Shown: positions 54,568-64,000, numbered from the stretch's first letter. The stretch: DNA of 64,000 nt from Pediococcus claussenii ATCC BAA-344 (GCF_000237995.1 NC_016605.1:1765112-1829111); one strand, 5' to 3'. Notes: a model not told the origin generated them from the letters alone. Program-made: numbers and translations.

Positions 54568-54963
54568 TTAATCCATTCCCTTAAATTGTGGTCGTTCGTG
54601 CGGTACCATGAATTGACCTGGAACCGGCTTTCTTTTTACATCTGAATCCCAATATCTCGGTATCAAATGAACATGACAATGAAAGACACTCTGTCCCGCT
54701 GCGGCTCCAGAATTAACAGCAATGTTATAACCATCGGGATGATACTTTTCGTCTAAAACCACTTTTGTCTCTTCAACTAAATCAAAAACAGCTTTACGTT
54801 CCTCTTTTGATAATTCCCAAATTTGCTTAATATGATTTTTAGGCGTTATTAAAGTGTGCCCTTCACTAACCGGAAATAGATCTGGAAATGCACAAGCTAA
54901 ATTGTTTTCCGCGACATAATCTTCTTCTGTCTTTTGACAAAAAACACAGTTCGGATCTTTCAT
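54568..54963 (-). CDS. HIT family protein (second of two)
   Basis: The 131-residue protein has the same arrangement as the HIT gene at 2.9 kb: CVFCQK near the N-terminus and a C-terminal HCHVHLIPRYW triad motif. It is thus a histidine-triad hydrolase of Hint/HIT type. ATG at 54963 lies eight bases after AGGAG; a GTG-like longer frame lacks a ribosome site. It starts 11 bp after the pepC stop, and the operon continues with the GyrI-like gene. Confidence 0.92.
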   Translation of the reverse strand: MKDPNCVFCQKTEEDYVAENNLACAFPDLFPVSEGHTLITPKNHIKQIWELSKEERKAVFDLVEETKVVLDEKYHPDGYNIAVNSGAAAGQSVFHCHVHLIPRYWDSDVKRKPVPGQFMVPHERPQFKGMD

Positions 54964-54974
54964 AATGTCTTCTC

Positions 54975-56291
54975 CTAACGTAATGGATCCCATGCCGACA
55001 AGGGCTCTGGCACCCCATCATTTACCTTCAATTGTTCTTCAGTTAAATATTGGCGATGAACAACTACCTCATAGACAAAGTCTTCAAACCAGTTATCACC
55101 CATTGCAAAATAACCATCCTTGCCGTTTTTGTCACCCCAACTATTTTCTACTTTCCATTTAGTAGGTCGATCATCAATCAAATCAACCCCAGTTAATGTC
55201 ATAGCGTGCGAAACTTCCGCTTCACCAAACTTAAAACGTTCCGCTTTGCTCATACTTAAATCAACTCCGAAAAGCTCATCTTTTTTGAAAAGTTCACTAT
55301 CTAAAATTCCTTCGGTACGACTCATTTGCTTCAGCACATCATTACCAAACCAAACTGTTTCTCCATCTTTGAGTTGTTGAATAGCTGCCTTTTTTAAATA
55401 TTCCATGTCAACATTTAAAAATGTAATTGGTTTCCCTCCAATCACGTTGTCTTGTGAAGGTAAACTGTACAATTTGTTATAGGGTTTATCGGGAGAATTA
55501 GTGAGAACAACATAATCATCTAAATCAGTTCCAATATATTTTTGATAGAATTCCTGCGGAGTTAATCCACGATCAACATGATATTCTTTATCATCATCTC
55601 GGTATTCTAAATCAAACTTAACAGGTGGTTCCCCAACCGCTATAGAAGTCATTCGGTATACTTCCTTCAATAATTCATCCCGCTTATTTTGAAGTTCATC
55701 ATCAGTTGCACCATCATTTTTTAATTCACGTAACTGAATTGCATCTCTTCTAAGCTTTAAATTCAAAGCATCTGCAAATCCTGTAGTATCTTTAGTATTG
55801 AAAGTTTCTGGCATCACCGAAATTGGTACAACACCATATTTTTGAACTAAAGCTGCTGCCATTGCCCATTGACCGCCATCTTCTCCGGGCATACTTAAGT
55901 ATAATTGAAGTTCACGTTCTAATGGATTTTGATTTGCGAGTTTAATTATTCGATCATAAAAGATGTTGGCACGTTCAATCTTGTCCCAAAAATAAATATA
56001 CGATTGCGAAAGTTCAAAATCTTTCACGTTATACTTCTTAGCAAAAGTGTGTCGCAAAGTGTTTAATAGCGAAAACATCCAGCACCTGCCACTATGAAGC
56101 TGGTTTGTTACCTTCCCCGTTTCAACTTCAACTGAAAAAGTACGATTTAACTTTGATAATACTTCATTATTCTCACTAACTGCATTAACACCATTCTTTG
56201 TAACTGCACGTCTTAATACGTCCACTTCTTTATGGTTCTCTAAATCAAGTTGTAACGCGTTGATCAAATCACTATCAATTTCTAATCCCAT
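54975..56291 (-). CDS. pepC: aminopeptidase C, bleomycin hydrolase-like
   Basis: PepC is a cytoplasmic C1-family cysteine aminopeptidase of lactic acid bacteria. The 438-residue chain shows the catalytic Cys70 in QLHSGRCWMFS, His in SHAMTLTGVD near residue 360 and Asn in KVENSWGD near residue 380. Length matches the family hexamer subunit. The start ATG at 56291 follows GAGGAGG. It is the first gene of the pepC-HIT-GyrI-like operon. Confidence 0.96.
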   Translation of the reverse strand: MGLEIDSDLINALQLDLENHKEVDVLRRAVTKNGVNAVSENNEVLSKLNRTFSVEVETGKVTNQLHSGRCWMFSLLNTLRHTFAKKYNVKDFELSQSYIYFWDKIERANIFYDRIIKLANQNPLERELQLYLSMPGEDGGQWAMAAALVQKYGVVPISVMPETFNTKDTTGFADALNLKLRRDAIQLRELKNDGATDDELQNKRDELLKEVYRMTSIAVGEPPVKFDLEYRDDDKEYHVDRGLTPQEFYQKYIGTDLDDYVVLTNSPDKPYNKLYSLPSQDNVIGGKPITFLNVDMEYLKKAAIQQLKDGETVWFGNDVLKQMSRTEGILDSELFKKDELFGVDLSMSKAERFKFGEAEVSHAMTLTGVDLIDDRPTKWKVENSWGDKNGKDGYFAMGDNWFEDFVYEVVVHRQYLTEEQLKVNDGVPEPLSAWDPLR

Positions 56292-56385
56292 GGCGTTTCC
56301 TCCTCACAATAATGAATTAAGTTAATTTTAAGTCATGTTTAATAGATAGTAAATAAATTTCAGTTCTACTTGGAATAGAAAAATA

Positions 56386-56429
56386 CGAGAAATAAGTAAA
56401 ATAATTCCACTTATATCTCGCATTTTTTC
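56386..56429. terminator. bidirectional terminator at the lepB 3' side
   Basis: CGAGAAATAAGT (56386-56397) pairs with ACTTATATCTCG (56409-56420), one mismatch, with T-runs on both strands. It belongs to the same sequence family as the hairpin at 5212-5268. Confidence 0.78.
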
Positions 56430-56448
56430 ACGCTATTCTGATCTCTTA

Positions 56449-57036
56449 CTAGTTATCCTGTGCTAAGTCATTAACATTATTTTTGGCCTTATTATTATCC
56501 CAAAATGGCACCTTAACCACTCCCATAATCTTATCTTTATGGACAAATCCCCAGTAACGGCTGTCATTGGAAACACTACGATGATCACCTAATACAAAGT
56601 ATGAATTAGCAGGTACCTTCTGTGGATCATTACCCCAATTATACTTCTTAGCAATTGATTCTAGGGTCCAATTACCAGTCCCCTTTGTTCGTTGTTCCTC
56701 GTTAATAAAGCTCTGAGGAACCTTTTTATCATTTACATATAAGTTGCCATCATGATATTTAATTGTATCTCCTGGCAAACCGATCACCCGTTTTACATAG
56801 TCAACTGGCTGAGTTGCAGCTGGATACTCGCCATGAGCATCAAATACGATAACACTCATTCGCTTGATTGTTGCAGGCTTCCACACAACAACCCTCTCGT
56901 TATTCTCCAAATTAGGTTGCATAGAGGTTCCATCAACTCTAACAATTTGAAAAAGGTATGATCTAACTAATAACGCTATTAATAGTCCTACCACAATCGG
57001 GATAACCCAGCTTAATATATTTCTTACAGTTTTCAT
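56449..57036 (-). CDS. lepB: type I signal peptidase
   Basis: The enzyme cleaves signal peptides at the outer membrane face. The 195-residue chain has one N-terminal membrane anchor (about 8-27), the catalytic Ser38 in VDGTSMQP, the general base Lys82 in DYVKRVIGLPGDTI and box E LGDHRSVSNDSRYWGFV. This is the usual Gram-positive Sip/Sps architecture. The start ATG at 57036 follows GAGGG. It is monocistronic. Confidence 0.95.
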   Translation of the reverse strand: MKTVRNILSWVIPIVVGLLIALLVRSYLFQIVRVDGTSMQPNLENNERVVVWKPATIKRMSVIVFDAHGEYPAATQPVDYVKRVIGLPGDTIKYHDGNLYVNDKKVPQSFINEEQRTKGTGNWTLESIAKKYNWGNDPQKVPANSYFVLGDHRSVSNDSRYWGFVHKDKIMGVVKVPFWDNNKAKNNVNDLAQDN

Positions 57037-57193
57037 TATCTTTCCCTCATTTATGTATTTGCACTAACAGATATTCTATCCTAAACCGTTTCGAATGTCC
57101 TTAAAAGCTAGAAAATGAAATAAAATTTTCATAATATTTAAACATTACCAATATATCGAACTAATCTGATTAAAGAAATACCCGAACCAATCA

Positions 57194-57209
57194 AGTTTCA
57201 CGTGGAACA
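57194..57209 (-). other. parS-like ParB/Spo0J binding site
   Basis: On the minus strand this reads TGTTCCACGTGAAACT, a 15 of 16 match to the B. subtilis parS sequence. It lies between lepB and the DMT transporter gene, just before that gene's stop codon at 57213. Its core is identical to the site at 3269-3284. Confidence 0.8.
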
Positions 57210-57212
57210 ATT

Positions 57213-58172
57213 CTATATTTTAGTATCTTTTTGTGGACTCCATTCATGTGCCTGAACCACTCTATTAAGAACATTGTTCATAATAATTGCAAATACTGTA
57301 ATAATGGCTCCTGCGAGCTCTACACCTGACAAATGATATCCTTGTGCAACCTCGACAATTAGCGTTACGATTGGCGCCAGATTCATGAAAAGAGAACCAT
57401 TTTGTGGTGTCAACAATGTGTTACCGATGTTCCACATTAAAACACCTAAAACTCCAGCAATTAAACTCATGTACCCAAGCTGAAATTTAATATCTACAAT
57501 TGTTTGCAGTGTAGGTACCTTAACCATGCCTACCCCTGTCATAATTATAATTACGATGATTGATGCTATATTTCCAAATAGGCAGCTAATCGTTGTATAT
57601 TTTAAGGGAGACCACATAGCAAATTGTGACTCTCCAATCGTGTAAAATACCCAGGCTAAAACACTAATAATCATTAAAAGCATAGGAAGGAGCATATGCG
57701 AGTCTTGTCTAATAACCTGTAAACTTCCTTTTGTTATAACTAGTAGCACTCCTACCAATGAAATCACCGCAAGTATAAGGGTGTAGCTACGTGGACGTTC
57801 TTTGGTAATTACCCATAGAACCAGTACTGATATCATTGGAACCAAAGTCATCAACAGTGAGGCTAAAATTGTTCCACTTGTTCCAGCCATTTGTTGTCCG
57901 GCAAACACGAAAAAATTAAATACACAAAACGCCAAAGTTCCCATGAAAAAAATAGGTAATAGCTGTTTTTTCTCAACCTTAAAACCTTTTTTACCCTCTG
58001 AAATCAATAAAATCATCGCTAAAATAACTGCAACAATTCCATACCGTAAGAGCGTAAAATAATATGGATCAATTAACTTCAATGCACTACCTGCAACTGG
58101 CCACTGTGCCCCAAACGCAACACCAGCAATAGTGCATGCTATAACTCCTTTTACAATTTTATTCTTCACCAT
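57213..58172 (-). CDS. DMT superfamily (EamA) transporter
   Basis: The protein of about 319 residues has ten hydrophobic segments arranged as two EamA halves, each starting near a conserved loop (GVAFGAQWPVAGSALKLIDPYYFTLLRYGIVAVIL, then SVLAWVFYTIGESQF). It carries the Pro/Gly-rich ends typical of drug/metabolite exporters. Substrate unknown. The ATG at 58172 follows GAAAGAAGAG; earlier ATG and GTG codons in frame are alternatives. Confidence 0.87.
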   Translation of the reverse strand: MVKNKIVKGVIACTIAGVAFGAQWPVAGSALKLIDPYYFTLLRYGIVAVILAMILLISEGKKGFKVEKKQLLPIFFMGTLAFCVFNFFVFAGQQMAGTSGTILASLLMTLVPMISVLVLWVITKERPRSYTLILAVISLVGVLLVITKGSLQVIRQDSHMLLPMLLMIISVLAWVFYTIGESQFAMWSPLKYTTISCLFGNIASIIVIIIMTGVGMVKVPTLQTIVDIKFQLGYMSLIAGVLGVLMWNIGNTLLTPQNGSLFMNLAPIVTLIVEVAQGYHLSGVELAGAIITVFAIIMNNVLNRVVQAHEWSPQKDTKI

Positions 58173-58227
58173 TACTCTTCTTTCCATATACACTTAATTT
58201 ATAATTTAACACAATCTACCTTACATC

Positions 58228-58782
58228 TTAAAAATGAATTTTTCTAAAATCTCTAAATGACATTCCTAATCCAATTAATATTGCATTCCCTAAGATTCCT
58301 ATGATTGGGATAAATAACGTGGATAGTAACAAAATAGTTAATGTTGAAAATAAAATTACTCGGTAAGTTACTGTTCCTAATTCAATATTTGAATTATGCT
58401 TCGAAACCAAAAGCTCTAATAAGTTGAACGTAATAGACCAAAGTAAAAATAAAAACGTTTCAAAGAATTCCGGTTGCCAATGATTAGGATACCTTGCTGC
58501 CCATGAGGCCGCAAACGGAATTAATGACATGCTTAACAACCAAATACTGTTTGCCCAATAAATTGATGTAGTTATTACCTTTACTTTTTGAAATAAATTA
58601 TGATGATTTAGCCAAACCTCCATAATAATAACGAACGTTAAAATATAAACTGCGATACTTTGCCATTTCGCGAACAAAGACAAAAAAGTATACGAGTTTG
58701 GTCGAGGCAACTCCAATACTAGAATGGTAACGATGATCGCGATAATTGCATCCGTGTATGCTTCTAAACGACCTTTATTCAT
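58228..58782 (-). CDS. TMEM175/DUF1211 family potassium-channel-like protein
   Basis: The 184-residue protein has about five to six hydrophobic segments and the family motif at the first helix, RLEAYTDAIIAIIVTILVLEL, where Arg and the Asp-Ala pattern recall the RxEAFSDAVxAI signature of TMEM175 channels. Bacterial members conduct K+. The ATG at 58782 follows AGAGG. It is the last complete gene before a degenerate stretch. Confidence 0.85.
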   Translation of the reverse strand: MNKGRLEAYTDAIIAIIVTILVLELPRPNSYTFLSLFAKWQSIAVYILTFVIIMEVWLNHHNLFQKVKVITTSIYWANSIWLLSMSLIPFAASWAARYPNHWQPEFFETFLFLLWSITFNLLELLVSKHNSNIELGTVTYRVILFSTLTILLLSTLFIPIIGILGNAILIGLGMSFRDFRKIHF

Positions 58783-58961
58783 CCTGTATGCCTCTTACTT
58801 TTCAAGTTTTGTCTCGGTAAATTCATATTTTACTTCGTTTCAATCATTATTTAATATGTTGTCACTATCGGCTGCACTCAATATAATCAAAGTGCTAGCT
58901 TTCTAAAAGTAATCCACTTTAGAATTAACATTGTAGAAGACAGGTTAACAGTGAGAAAAAT

Positions 58962-59117
58962 AAATTCTCTACAGAAGAACTTGCAAATCAATTGTACATT
59001 TCTCGTCAAGCCGTTTCAAAATAGTCTGCAATACCTGACTTAGATAAGCTGGTTCAGTTAACTCGAATATTTGATGTTAGTACGGATGAACTGATATTTG
59101 CTCGACACTTACCATAA
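58962..59117 (+). pseudogene. remnant of an XRE-family helix-turn-helix regulator
   Basis: One frame reads KFSTEELANQLYISRQAVSK, a stop (TAG, 59022-59024), then SAIPDLDKLVQLTRIFDVSTDELI. This is the Cro/XRE helix-turn-helix with the usual W-E-x-G after QAVSK lost: the Trp codon is a stop, and a few residues are missing. No start codon or ribosome site is present. The 519-bp gap from 58783 to 59301 holds this remnant, a stretch with no recognisable gene on each side of it, and the mnmG terminator. Confidence 0.88.
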
Positions 59118-59246
59118 AGTTTAGTACCTACACTACTGGCATCATGAATGTTTAGGACTTTCTGGCGCGTTACTGATGAGCAGTTATCGCTTTACCCGTC
59201 GTTTTTGGTGATTTAGTACCCCAAATAGTGTTGGAGCTTAAGTAAA

Positions 59247-59292
59247 AAGAGACTGCTACAAAGCAATATTTGTAGCAGTCTCTTAATTTTTT
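59247..59292. terminator. terminator of mnmG
   Basis: AAGAGACTGCTACAAA (59247-59262) pairs perfectly with its complement (59269-59284) with a 6-nt loop and T-rich flanks. It lies 10-55 bp after the mnmG stop. Confidence 0.92.
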
Positions 59293-59301
59293 CATGTTTA
59301 T

Positions 59302-61209
59302 CTAAACTTTAGCAATTCTTCCCTGTTGAATATAAACTGACAATATTGCAATATCAGCCGGTGTGACACCACTAATTCTTGAGGCTTGCGCAATTGTTTC
59401 TGGTCTAATTTTTTCGAGTTTCTGACGTCCCTCTGTTGCAAGGCCGTTAATTGCTTCAAAATCAATTCGATCAGGAATCACCTTGGCTTCCATTTTCTTC
59501 AAACGGTCAACCCGGTCTTGGGCCTTTTTAATATACCCAGCATATTTAACTTCAATTTCAACTTGCTCAACAACCCGTCGGTCCAATGGCTTTTCGGGAG
59601 ACTCAATGAACTTCAACAGATCTTCGTATGATACTTCTGGTCTGCGCAAAAATTCAGCAGCCAACACGCCATCTTTTAACCCAGATGATCCTTTGTCTTC
59701 CAAAAACTCCTGAACTTGACTGGGTTTAATTCTAATCGATTCCAAGCGCTGAAGTTCAGCTTCAATGTCAGCCTTCTTATTTAAAAATGCCTGATAATCA
59801 TCGTTGCTTACCAATCCCAAATCATGTCCCATCTCAGTTAGGCGTAAATCTGCGTTATCATGACGCAAAATCAAACGGTATTCTGCACGACTTGTCAACA
59901 AACGATATGGCTCCTTTGTACCCTTAGTAACTAAATCATCAATCATAACTCCGATATATGCATCACTTCGTTTTAAAGTAAATGGTTCTAAACCTAATGC
60001 ACGACGACCAGCATTTATACCAGCAATTAATCCTTGCCCGGCTGCTTCCTCATATCCAGAAGTACCATTAGTTTGACCAGCAGTATATAAATTTTTAATT
60101 AACTTAGTTTCTAAAGTTGGTTTCAATTGATATGGGGCAACAACATCATATTCAATTGCATAACCTGGACGCATCATTTCGACATTTTCTAATCCTTTAA
60201 TTGAGTGCAAAATTTGTTGTTGTACTTCCTCTGGCATAGAAGTTGATAGTCCTTGAACATACCATTCCTCTGTCTTTCGACCTTCTGGTTCAAGGAACAG
60301 CTGATGGCGATCTTTGTCAGCGAAGCGAACAATTTTATCTTCAATTGAAGGGCAATAACGTGGTCCTACGCCTTCGATCATTCCAGAAAACATTGGAGCA
60401 CGATCTAAATTTTCACGAATAATTTCGTGCGTTTTTTTATTTGTATATGTTAACCAGCATGACAACTGATTCTTAACATCAATATATTGATCGTCTGGGG
60501 TTGAAAAGCTGAAATGATTTGGCTTTTCGTCACCTGGTTGCTCTTCAGTTTCTGAGTAATTAATTGTACCTCCATCAACCCGAGGAGGTGTACCTGTCTT
60601 AAAACGTTCAAGATCAAAATTATATTTTTCAGTTAAGTTCTTCGTTAGCTCAAGAGCGGACTGCGAATTATTGGGACCAGATGAATATTGAAGTTCACCA
60701 ATAATAATCTTTCCTCTCGCAGCTGTTCCCAATGTTAATACCACACTCTTAGCTTGGTACCGCGCTCCTGTATTTGTGATGACACCTTTACAAATACCAT
60801 CTTCAACGATTAAATCATCAACAACACCCTGTCGCAAAGTTAAATTAGGTTCTTCTTCAATTGTCTTTTTCATCTCGTCGTGATAAGCATGCTTATCAGC
60901 CTGCGCACGTAACGCTCTAACTGCTGGGCCTTTTCCCGTATTTAACATACGCATCTGAACATAAGTCTTATCAATATTACGTCCCATTTCTCCACCAAGA
61001 GCATCAATCTCGCGGACTACTATTCCCTTAGCTGGTCCCCCGATTGACGGGTTACATGGCATAAATGCGACCATATCAAGATTAATCGTCATTAAAAGAG
61101 TCTTGTTACCCATTCTCGCAGCTGCTAAAGCCGCTTCGGAACCAGCATGTCCTGCACCGACAACGATTACATCATAACTTTTACCCTCATATTGCTTAAT
61201 CTCTGTCAT
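59302..61209 (-). CDS. mnmG: tRNA uridine-5-carboxymethylaminomethyl modification enzyme MnmG
   Basis: MnmG (GidA) with MnmE adds carboxymethylaminomethyl to U34 of some tRNAs. The 635-residue chain has the FAD-binding [19 protein letters not shown] start, the [15 protein letters not shown] second motif, [10 protein letters not shown] and the C-terminal region [34 protein letters not shown]. The ATG at 61209 follows GGAG; a TTG four codons earlier is too near it. It is coupled with mnmE (15 bp apart). Confidence 0.97.
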   Translation of the reverse strand: MTEIKQYEGKSYDVIVVGAGHAGSEAALAAARMGNKTLLMTINLDMVAFMPCNPSIGGPAKGIVVREIDALGGEMGRNIDKTYVQMRMLNTGKGPAVRALRAQADKHAYHDEMKKTIEEEPNLTLRQGVVDDLIVEDGICKGVITNTGARYQAKSVVLTLGTAARGKIIIGELQYSSGPNNSQSALELTKNLTEKYNFDLERFKTGTPPRVDGGTINYSETEEQPGDEKPNHFSFSTPDDQYIDVKNQLSCWLTYTNKKTHEIIRENLDRAPMFSGMIEGVGPRYCPSIEDKIVRFADKDRHQLFLEPEGRKTEEWYVQGLSTSMPEEVQQQILHSIKGLENVEMMRPGYAIEYDVVAPYQLKPTLETKLIKNLYTAGQTNGTSGYEEAAGQGLIAGINAGRRALGLEPFTLKRSDAYIGVMIDDLVTKGTKEPYRLLTSRAEYRLILRHDNADLRLTEMGHDLGLVSNDDYQAFLNKKADIEAELQRLESIRIKPSQVQEFLEDKGSSGLKDGVLAAEFLRRPEVSYEDLLKFIESPEKPLDRRVVEQVEIEVKYAGYIKKAQDRVDRLKKMEAKVIPDRIDFEAINGLATEGRQKLEKIRPETIAQASRISGVTPADIAILSVYIQQGRIAKV

Positions 61210-61224
61210 AATTTTCTCCAACCT

Positions 61225-62619
61225 TTATTTTCCTAAACAAAACTGACTAAATAATTGATCTAACAGTTCATCTTGATAGCTATCACCGGTAATTTCTCCT
61301 AATAGATCCCACGCTCTGGTCATATCAATCTGTAGTAAGTCGACTGGCATTCCCATTTCAATTCCTGATAAAACAGAATTTAGAGCTTCTTCTGACTGTT
61401 TCAATAGTCCTATATGACGCGCATTAGTGACCATGATATTATTTCCAGAATTCTCAATGCTACCTGCAAAAAACAGCTTAGCAATTCGTTCCTCTAGATC
61501 CTTTGTCCCCAATGGATTAACCGCCGACGAATGTACAATCTCAGTCGAATCAACATAACTTTGAAGTTCATTTTGATCAATTTTTGAAGTTAAATCCGAT
61601 TTATTTAAAACAACAATTCTTTTCATTCCCGATGTTTGCTTTAGTAATTTTCGATCTTCGTCACGTAATTCTACGCTACTGTCAAGAACCAAAATCACCA
61701 AATCGGCGACTTCTAATGCTTTTTGACTTCGTTCAACACCAATTTTTTCAACTTTATCATTTGTTTCGTGAATCCCCGCTGTATCAACTAATTTAAGAGG
61801 GACGCCTTGAACATTCACATATTCCTCTATTACATCACGGGTCGTTCCAGCAACATCAGTTACAATAGCCTTATCTTCATGTAGTAGAAGGTTTAAAATA
61901 CTAGATTTTCCAACATTAGGATGTCCAACAATGGCTGTAGCTAAGCCGTCACGCAAAACCTTACCCTGTTTAGCCGTTTTAAGTAATTGCTGAACTTCAC
62001 TTTTAACTTCAACAGCTTTTTCTTTTAACAATTTAGTTGTCATGGTTTCGACATCATCATATTCTGGATAATCAATATTAACCTCAACTTGAGCTAACAC
62101 GTCTAGAATATCTTGCCTTAAATTGGCAATTAAATGCGATAAATTCCCATCTAATTGATTTAATGCAACTTTCATCGACTGGTCAGTTTTAGCACGAATT
62201 AAATCCATAACAGCCTCGGCCTGGGACAAGTCAATTCTGCCGTTTAGAAAAGCTCTCTCTGTAAATTCGCCTGGTTTTGCTAGTCTAACTCCAAGTCCCA
62301 ATATCAACTGTAAAATTCGGTTTGTGGCAACAATACCGCCATGACAGTTAATTTCAATTATGTTTTCCTTGGTATACGTTCTAGGAGCTCTCATAACGGA
62401 CACCATTACCTCATCAACCTCTTCGTCAGAATCAGGATCATAAACGTGACCATAATTAATAGTGTTTCCGGCAACCTTTCGTAGATCCTTCCCACGATAT
62501 AATTTTGAGGCGGCGTCAATTGCCTTTGAACCGCTTATTCGGATAATTGAAATTCCACCCTCCCCAGGAGGAGTGGAGATCGCTGCAATAGTATCAAATT
62601 CCGTTGCAACATTTTGCAT
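61225..62619 (-). CDS. mnmE: tRNA modification GTPase MnmE
   Basis: The 464-residue protein has an N-terminal formyl-THF-binding domain ([22 protein letters not shown]), helical regions and a GTPase domain: G1 GHPNVGKSS near residue 230, G2/G3 [10 protein letters not shown] and DTAGIHE, G4 NKSD. The conserved C-terminal FCLGK provides the catalytic Cys. ATG at 62619 follows AGGA and gives the standard length; the longer open frame overlaps the upstream terminator. It precedes mnmG in the same operon. Confidence 0.97.
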   Translation of the reverse strand: MQNVATEFDTIAAISTPPGEGGISIIRISGSKAIDAASKLYRGKDLRKVAGNTINYGHVYDPDSDEEVDEVMVSVMRAPRTYTKENIIEINCHGGIVATNRILQLILGLGVRLAKPGEFTERAFLNGRIDLSQAEAVMDLIRAKTDQSMKVALNQLDGNLSHLIANLRQDILDVLAQVEVNIDYPEYDDVETMTTKLLKEKAVEVKSEVQQLLKTAKQGKVLRDGLATAIVGHPNVGKSSILNLLLHEDKAIVTDVAGTTRDVIEEYVNVQGVPLKLVDTAGIHETNDKVEKIGVERSQKALEVADLVILVLDSSVELRDEDRKLLKQTSGMKRIVVLNKSDLTSKIDQNELQSYVDSTEIVHSSAVNPLGTKDLEERIAKLFFAGSIENSGNNIMVTNARHIGLLKQSEEALNSVLSGIEMGMPVDLLQIDMTRAWDLLGEITGDSYQDELLDQLFSQFCLGK

Positions 62620-62644
62620 AACAGTACTTCCTTTCAATTCAATA

Positions 62645-62695
62645 AAAAAAGCGCCACTCCACCCAAAAAATAATTCGGGTGGACAAAGCACTTTC
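62645..62695 (-). terminator. terminator between yidC and mnmE
   Basis: On the minus strand TCCACCC pairs with GGGTGGA, extended by AGTGC with GCGCT, then TTTTTTT. It ends the rnpA-yidC unit about 110 bp after the yidC stop and 30 bp before the mnmE start. No jag/khpB gene lies in the gap. Confidence 0.83.
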
Positions 62696-62805
62696 ACTAC
62701 TTTATCTATATTCGTTTATTTACCACAACATACTAAAAGGTTCTTCAATAAAAGTCAACGATTTATTCTTGACAGTATTTATATTGAACTTAATTGAAGG
62801 TAAAG

Positions 62806-63639
62806 CTACTTTCTCTTACTCTTGGTAGCCTTACGCTTTGCTTTTTCAATTGCTTTTTTTCGATCACGTTCAGCTTGTATCTTAGCCTCTCGTTCTCGAT
62901 TAATCTTAAAGGGATTTTGAATTACTAATGTTTGACCCACTTGGAATAAGTTTGTTGTAACCCAATATAGGGAAACGGCTGATGGCACGTTCAGCGCCGT
63001 AATGAAAATGATAACCGGCATACCAAACGTCATTGCCGTTGTCATACCGTTATTAGTGGGTTGTGACTTCATTGAAAGCCAGGTACTAATTAACGTAAAT
63101 AACGCTGCCAAAATCGGAAGAACAAAGAATGGATCTTTGTCACCAAGATGCAACCATAAAAATGAGCCAGCCTTCAGTACCTGTGTTCGGCTAACTGCCG
63201 CATACAACGCGTACAGCACTGGTAACTGAATAACTAATGGTAAGCATCCAGCAACCGGGTTTACACCTGCTTCAGCATATAGCTTTTGTTGTTCTTCACG
63301 TAACTTTTGCTGTGTTTCGGTATCCTTTGATGAATACTTCTTTTGAAGTGCCTGCACCTTAGGCTGCAATTCAGCAGTTTTCATTGACGTTCTAGTCTGA
63401 TATATCATCAATGGTAAAATGATGATCCGAATAATAATAGTAAAGACGATAATTCCCCAACCATAATTATTATCAAACAATTTTGACAAGTAAATAATGA
63501 ACCGGGAGAAATTATAAACAACCATCCCATCCCAAAATCCCTTACTGTGACTCGTAATTGGTGACGTACCACACGCCGTTAAGATTAGGGCCAATCCGGC
63601 CAAACTAACCAAAGTAATGTTTCTCTTTAAATGTTTCAC
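62806..63639 (-). CDS. yidC: membrane protein insertase YidC/OxaA
   Basis: YidC inserts proteins into the membrane, alone or with SecYEG. The 277-residue chain is of the short Gram-positive type. It has a lipoprotein-like signal (ALILTACGTS), then helices near YGWGIIVFTIIIRIIILPLMIYQT, CLPLVIQLPVLYALYAAVS and the terminal SAVSLYWVTTNLFQVGQTLVIQ, with a basic C-tail. A GTG start at 63639 lies nine bases after GAGG, directly after the rnpA stop, and keeps the Lys-rich signal start. Next in the chromosome should be jag, but it is absent here. Confidence 0.95.
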   Translation of the reverse strand: MKHLKRNITLVSLAGLALILTACGTSPITSHSKGFWDGMVVYNFSRFIIYLSKLFDNNYGWGIIVFTIIIRIIILPLMIYQTRTSMKTAELQPKVQALQKKYSSKDTETQQKLREEQQKLYAEAGVNPVAGCLPLVIQLPVLYALYAAVSRTQVLKAGSFLWLHLGDKDPFFVLPILAALFTLISTWLSMKSQPTNNGMTTAMTFGMPVIIFITALNVPSAVSLYWVTTNLFQVGQTLVIQNPFKINREREAKIQAERDRKKAIEKAKRKATKSKRK

Positions 63640-63640
63640 A

Positions 63641-64000
63641 CTATTTGTCCTCGCTTCGATTATCATTCAACAAGCCTGCCAACCGCAATACATGACCTAA
63701 CTGTTGCTTGATTTCAGTCATTGGTAACCCTGAAACTTGGGGTCTTGCAATCACTAAGAAATCAACATCTGACCTTAAATCTGGTTTGTATTCCAAAAGA
63801 CTCTGTCGAATGCGTCGTTTTACGTAATTACGCATAACAGCATTTCCGACTTTTTTCCCAACTGAAATTCCAACTCGAAAATGTGGTTGCTTTGGCTTAT
63901 CCATGAAGTAAACAACAAACTTTCGATTTGCAAATGAGTTATGAGTTTCAAAAACCTTTTGGAACTCTAATTCTTTTTTTATTCGATAAGACTTTCGCAT
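63641..64000 (-). CDS. rnpA: ribonuclease P protein component
   Basis: The 119-residue protein is complete: its ATG occupies the last three bases of the window. It has the family N-terminus [16 protein letters not shown], the [26 protein letters not shown] region with the RNR motif, and the VIARPQ segment. RnpA is the protein subunit of RNase P, which removes the 5' leader of tRNA precursors. Its stop lies two bases before the yidC start, so they are coupled. In this lineage rpmH and dnaA usually lie just beyond. Confidence 0.97.
   Translation of the reverse strand: MRKSYRIKKELEFQKVFETHNSFANRKFVVYFMDKPKQPHFRVGISVGKKVGNAVMRNYVKRRIRQSLLEYKPDLRSDVDFLVIARPQVSGLPMTEIKQQLGHVLRLAGLLNDNRSEDK

Noticed and set aside
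62620..62697. Longer N-terminus of MnmE
   Set aside because: It would start inside the terminator region and the family begins at the [13 protein letters not shown] segment.

Overview
The window reads as a low-GC Firmicutes chromosome from the family Lactobacillaceae, close to the replication origin. The evidence is a walR-walK-walH-walI-walJ-htrA-rlmH block, PepN and PepC peptidases, RexAB-type AddAB, tarI/tarJ teichoic acid genes, and an rnpA-yidC-mnmE-mnmG block that ends exactly at the right edge. In this group rnpA is normally followed outward by rpmH and dnaA, so oriC probably lies just beyond base 64000. Most conserved genes between 12 and 64 kb are on the minus strand, as expected for a left replichore read away from that origin. 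The genus cannot be fixed from the sequence alone.

Layout. 1-8 kb: a YhgE/Pip envelope protein (cut by the window edge) with its ArsR regulator, DegV, HIT, a TetR regulator divergent from a PEBP-TauE/SafE pair, an NTF2-like protein, YaaA, an atypical SDR and a histidine phosphatase. 8.2-8.6 kb: a non-coding 95-bp tandem repeat. 8.8-15.3 kb: a BCCT transporter, a sugar acetyltransferase, a lipoprotein GH46 chitosanase, an unrecognised 797-residue protein with a sigma-70 region-4-like helix-turn-helix, and rlmH. 15.3-15.7 kb: a gene-free segment with seven perfect DnaA boxes. 15.8-22.9 kb: htrA and the WalRK cell-wall stress operon. 23-27.7 kb: pepN, tRNA-Lys, an FAH-family hydrolase and a YxeA-family protein. 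27.8-32.6 kb: a tarI-tarJ-tarK/L-like ribitol teichoic acid cluster. 32.8-38.7 kb: mostly plus-strand accessory genes (nicotinamidase-like, GNATs, CvpA, two small proteins, a membrane GDPD, an alpha/beta hydrolase). 38.7-46.5 kb: addA-addB and a coupled NAD(P)-binding protein. 46.6-49.8 kb: a purine-riboswitch-controlled xanthine permease, 3-methyladenine glycosylase and an SGNH hydrolase. 49.8-53.7 kb: a GNAT, a T-box-controlled NhaC-family antiporter and cardiolipin synthase. 54-59.3 kb: a GyrI-like protein, HIT, pepC, lepB, a DMT transporter, a TMEM175-like channel and an XRE pseudogene. 59.3-64 kb: mnmG, mnmE, yidC, rnpA.

The genes worth linking functionally are the envelope ones: WalRK with HtrA, teichoic acid synthesis, LepB, YidC and cardiolipin synthase. 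The replication signals also belong together: a DnaA-box cluster between rlmH and htrA, and two parS-like sites at 3.3 and 57.2 kb, all consistent with the origin domain.

The strongest candidates for something undescribed are the DnaA-box cluster far from dnaA, the large sigma-like HTH protein beside it, a TetR operator that fills the spacer of a consensus promoter, and the double-hairpin tandem repeat. Two genes (a BCCT transporter and a GNAT) carry coding sequence upstream of any canonical start, with an ATC codon placed at a Shine-Dalgarno distance. All start-codon choices were made by eye from Shine-Dalgarno spacing and family length.
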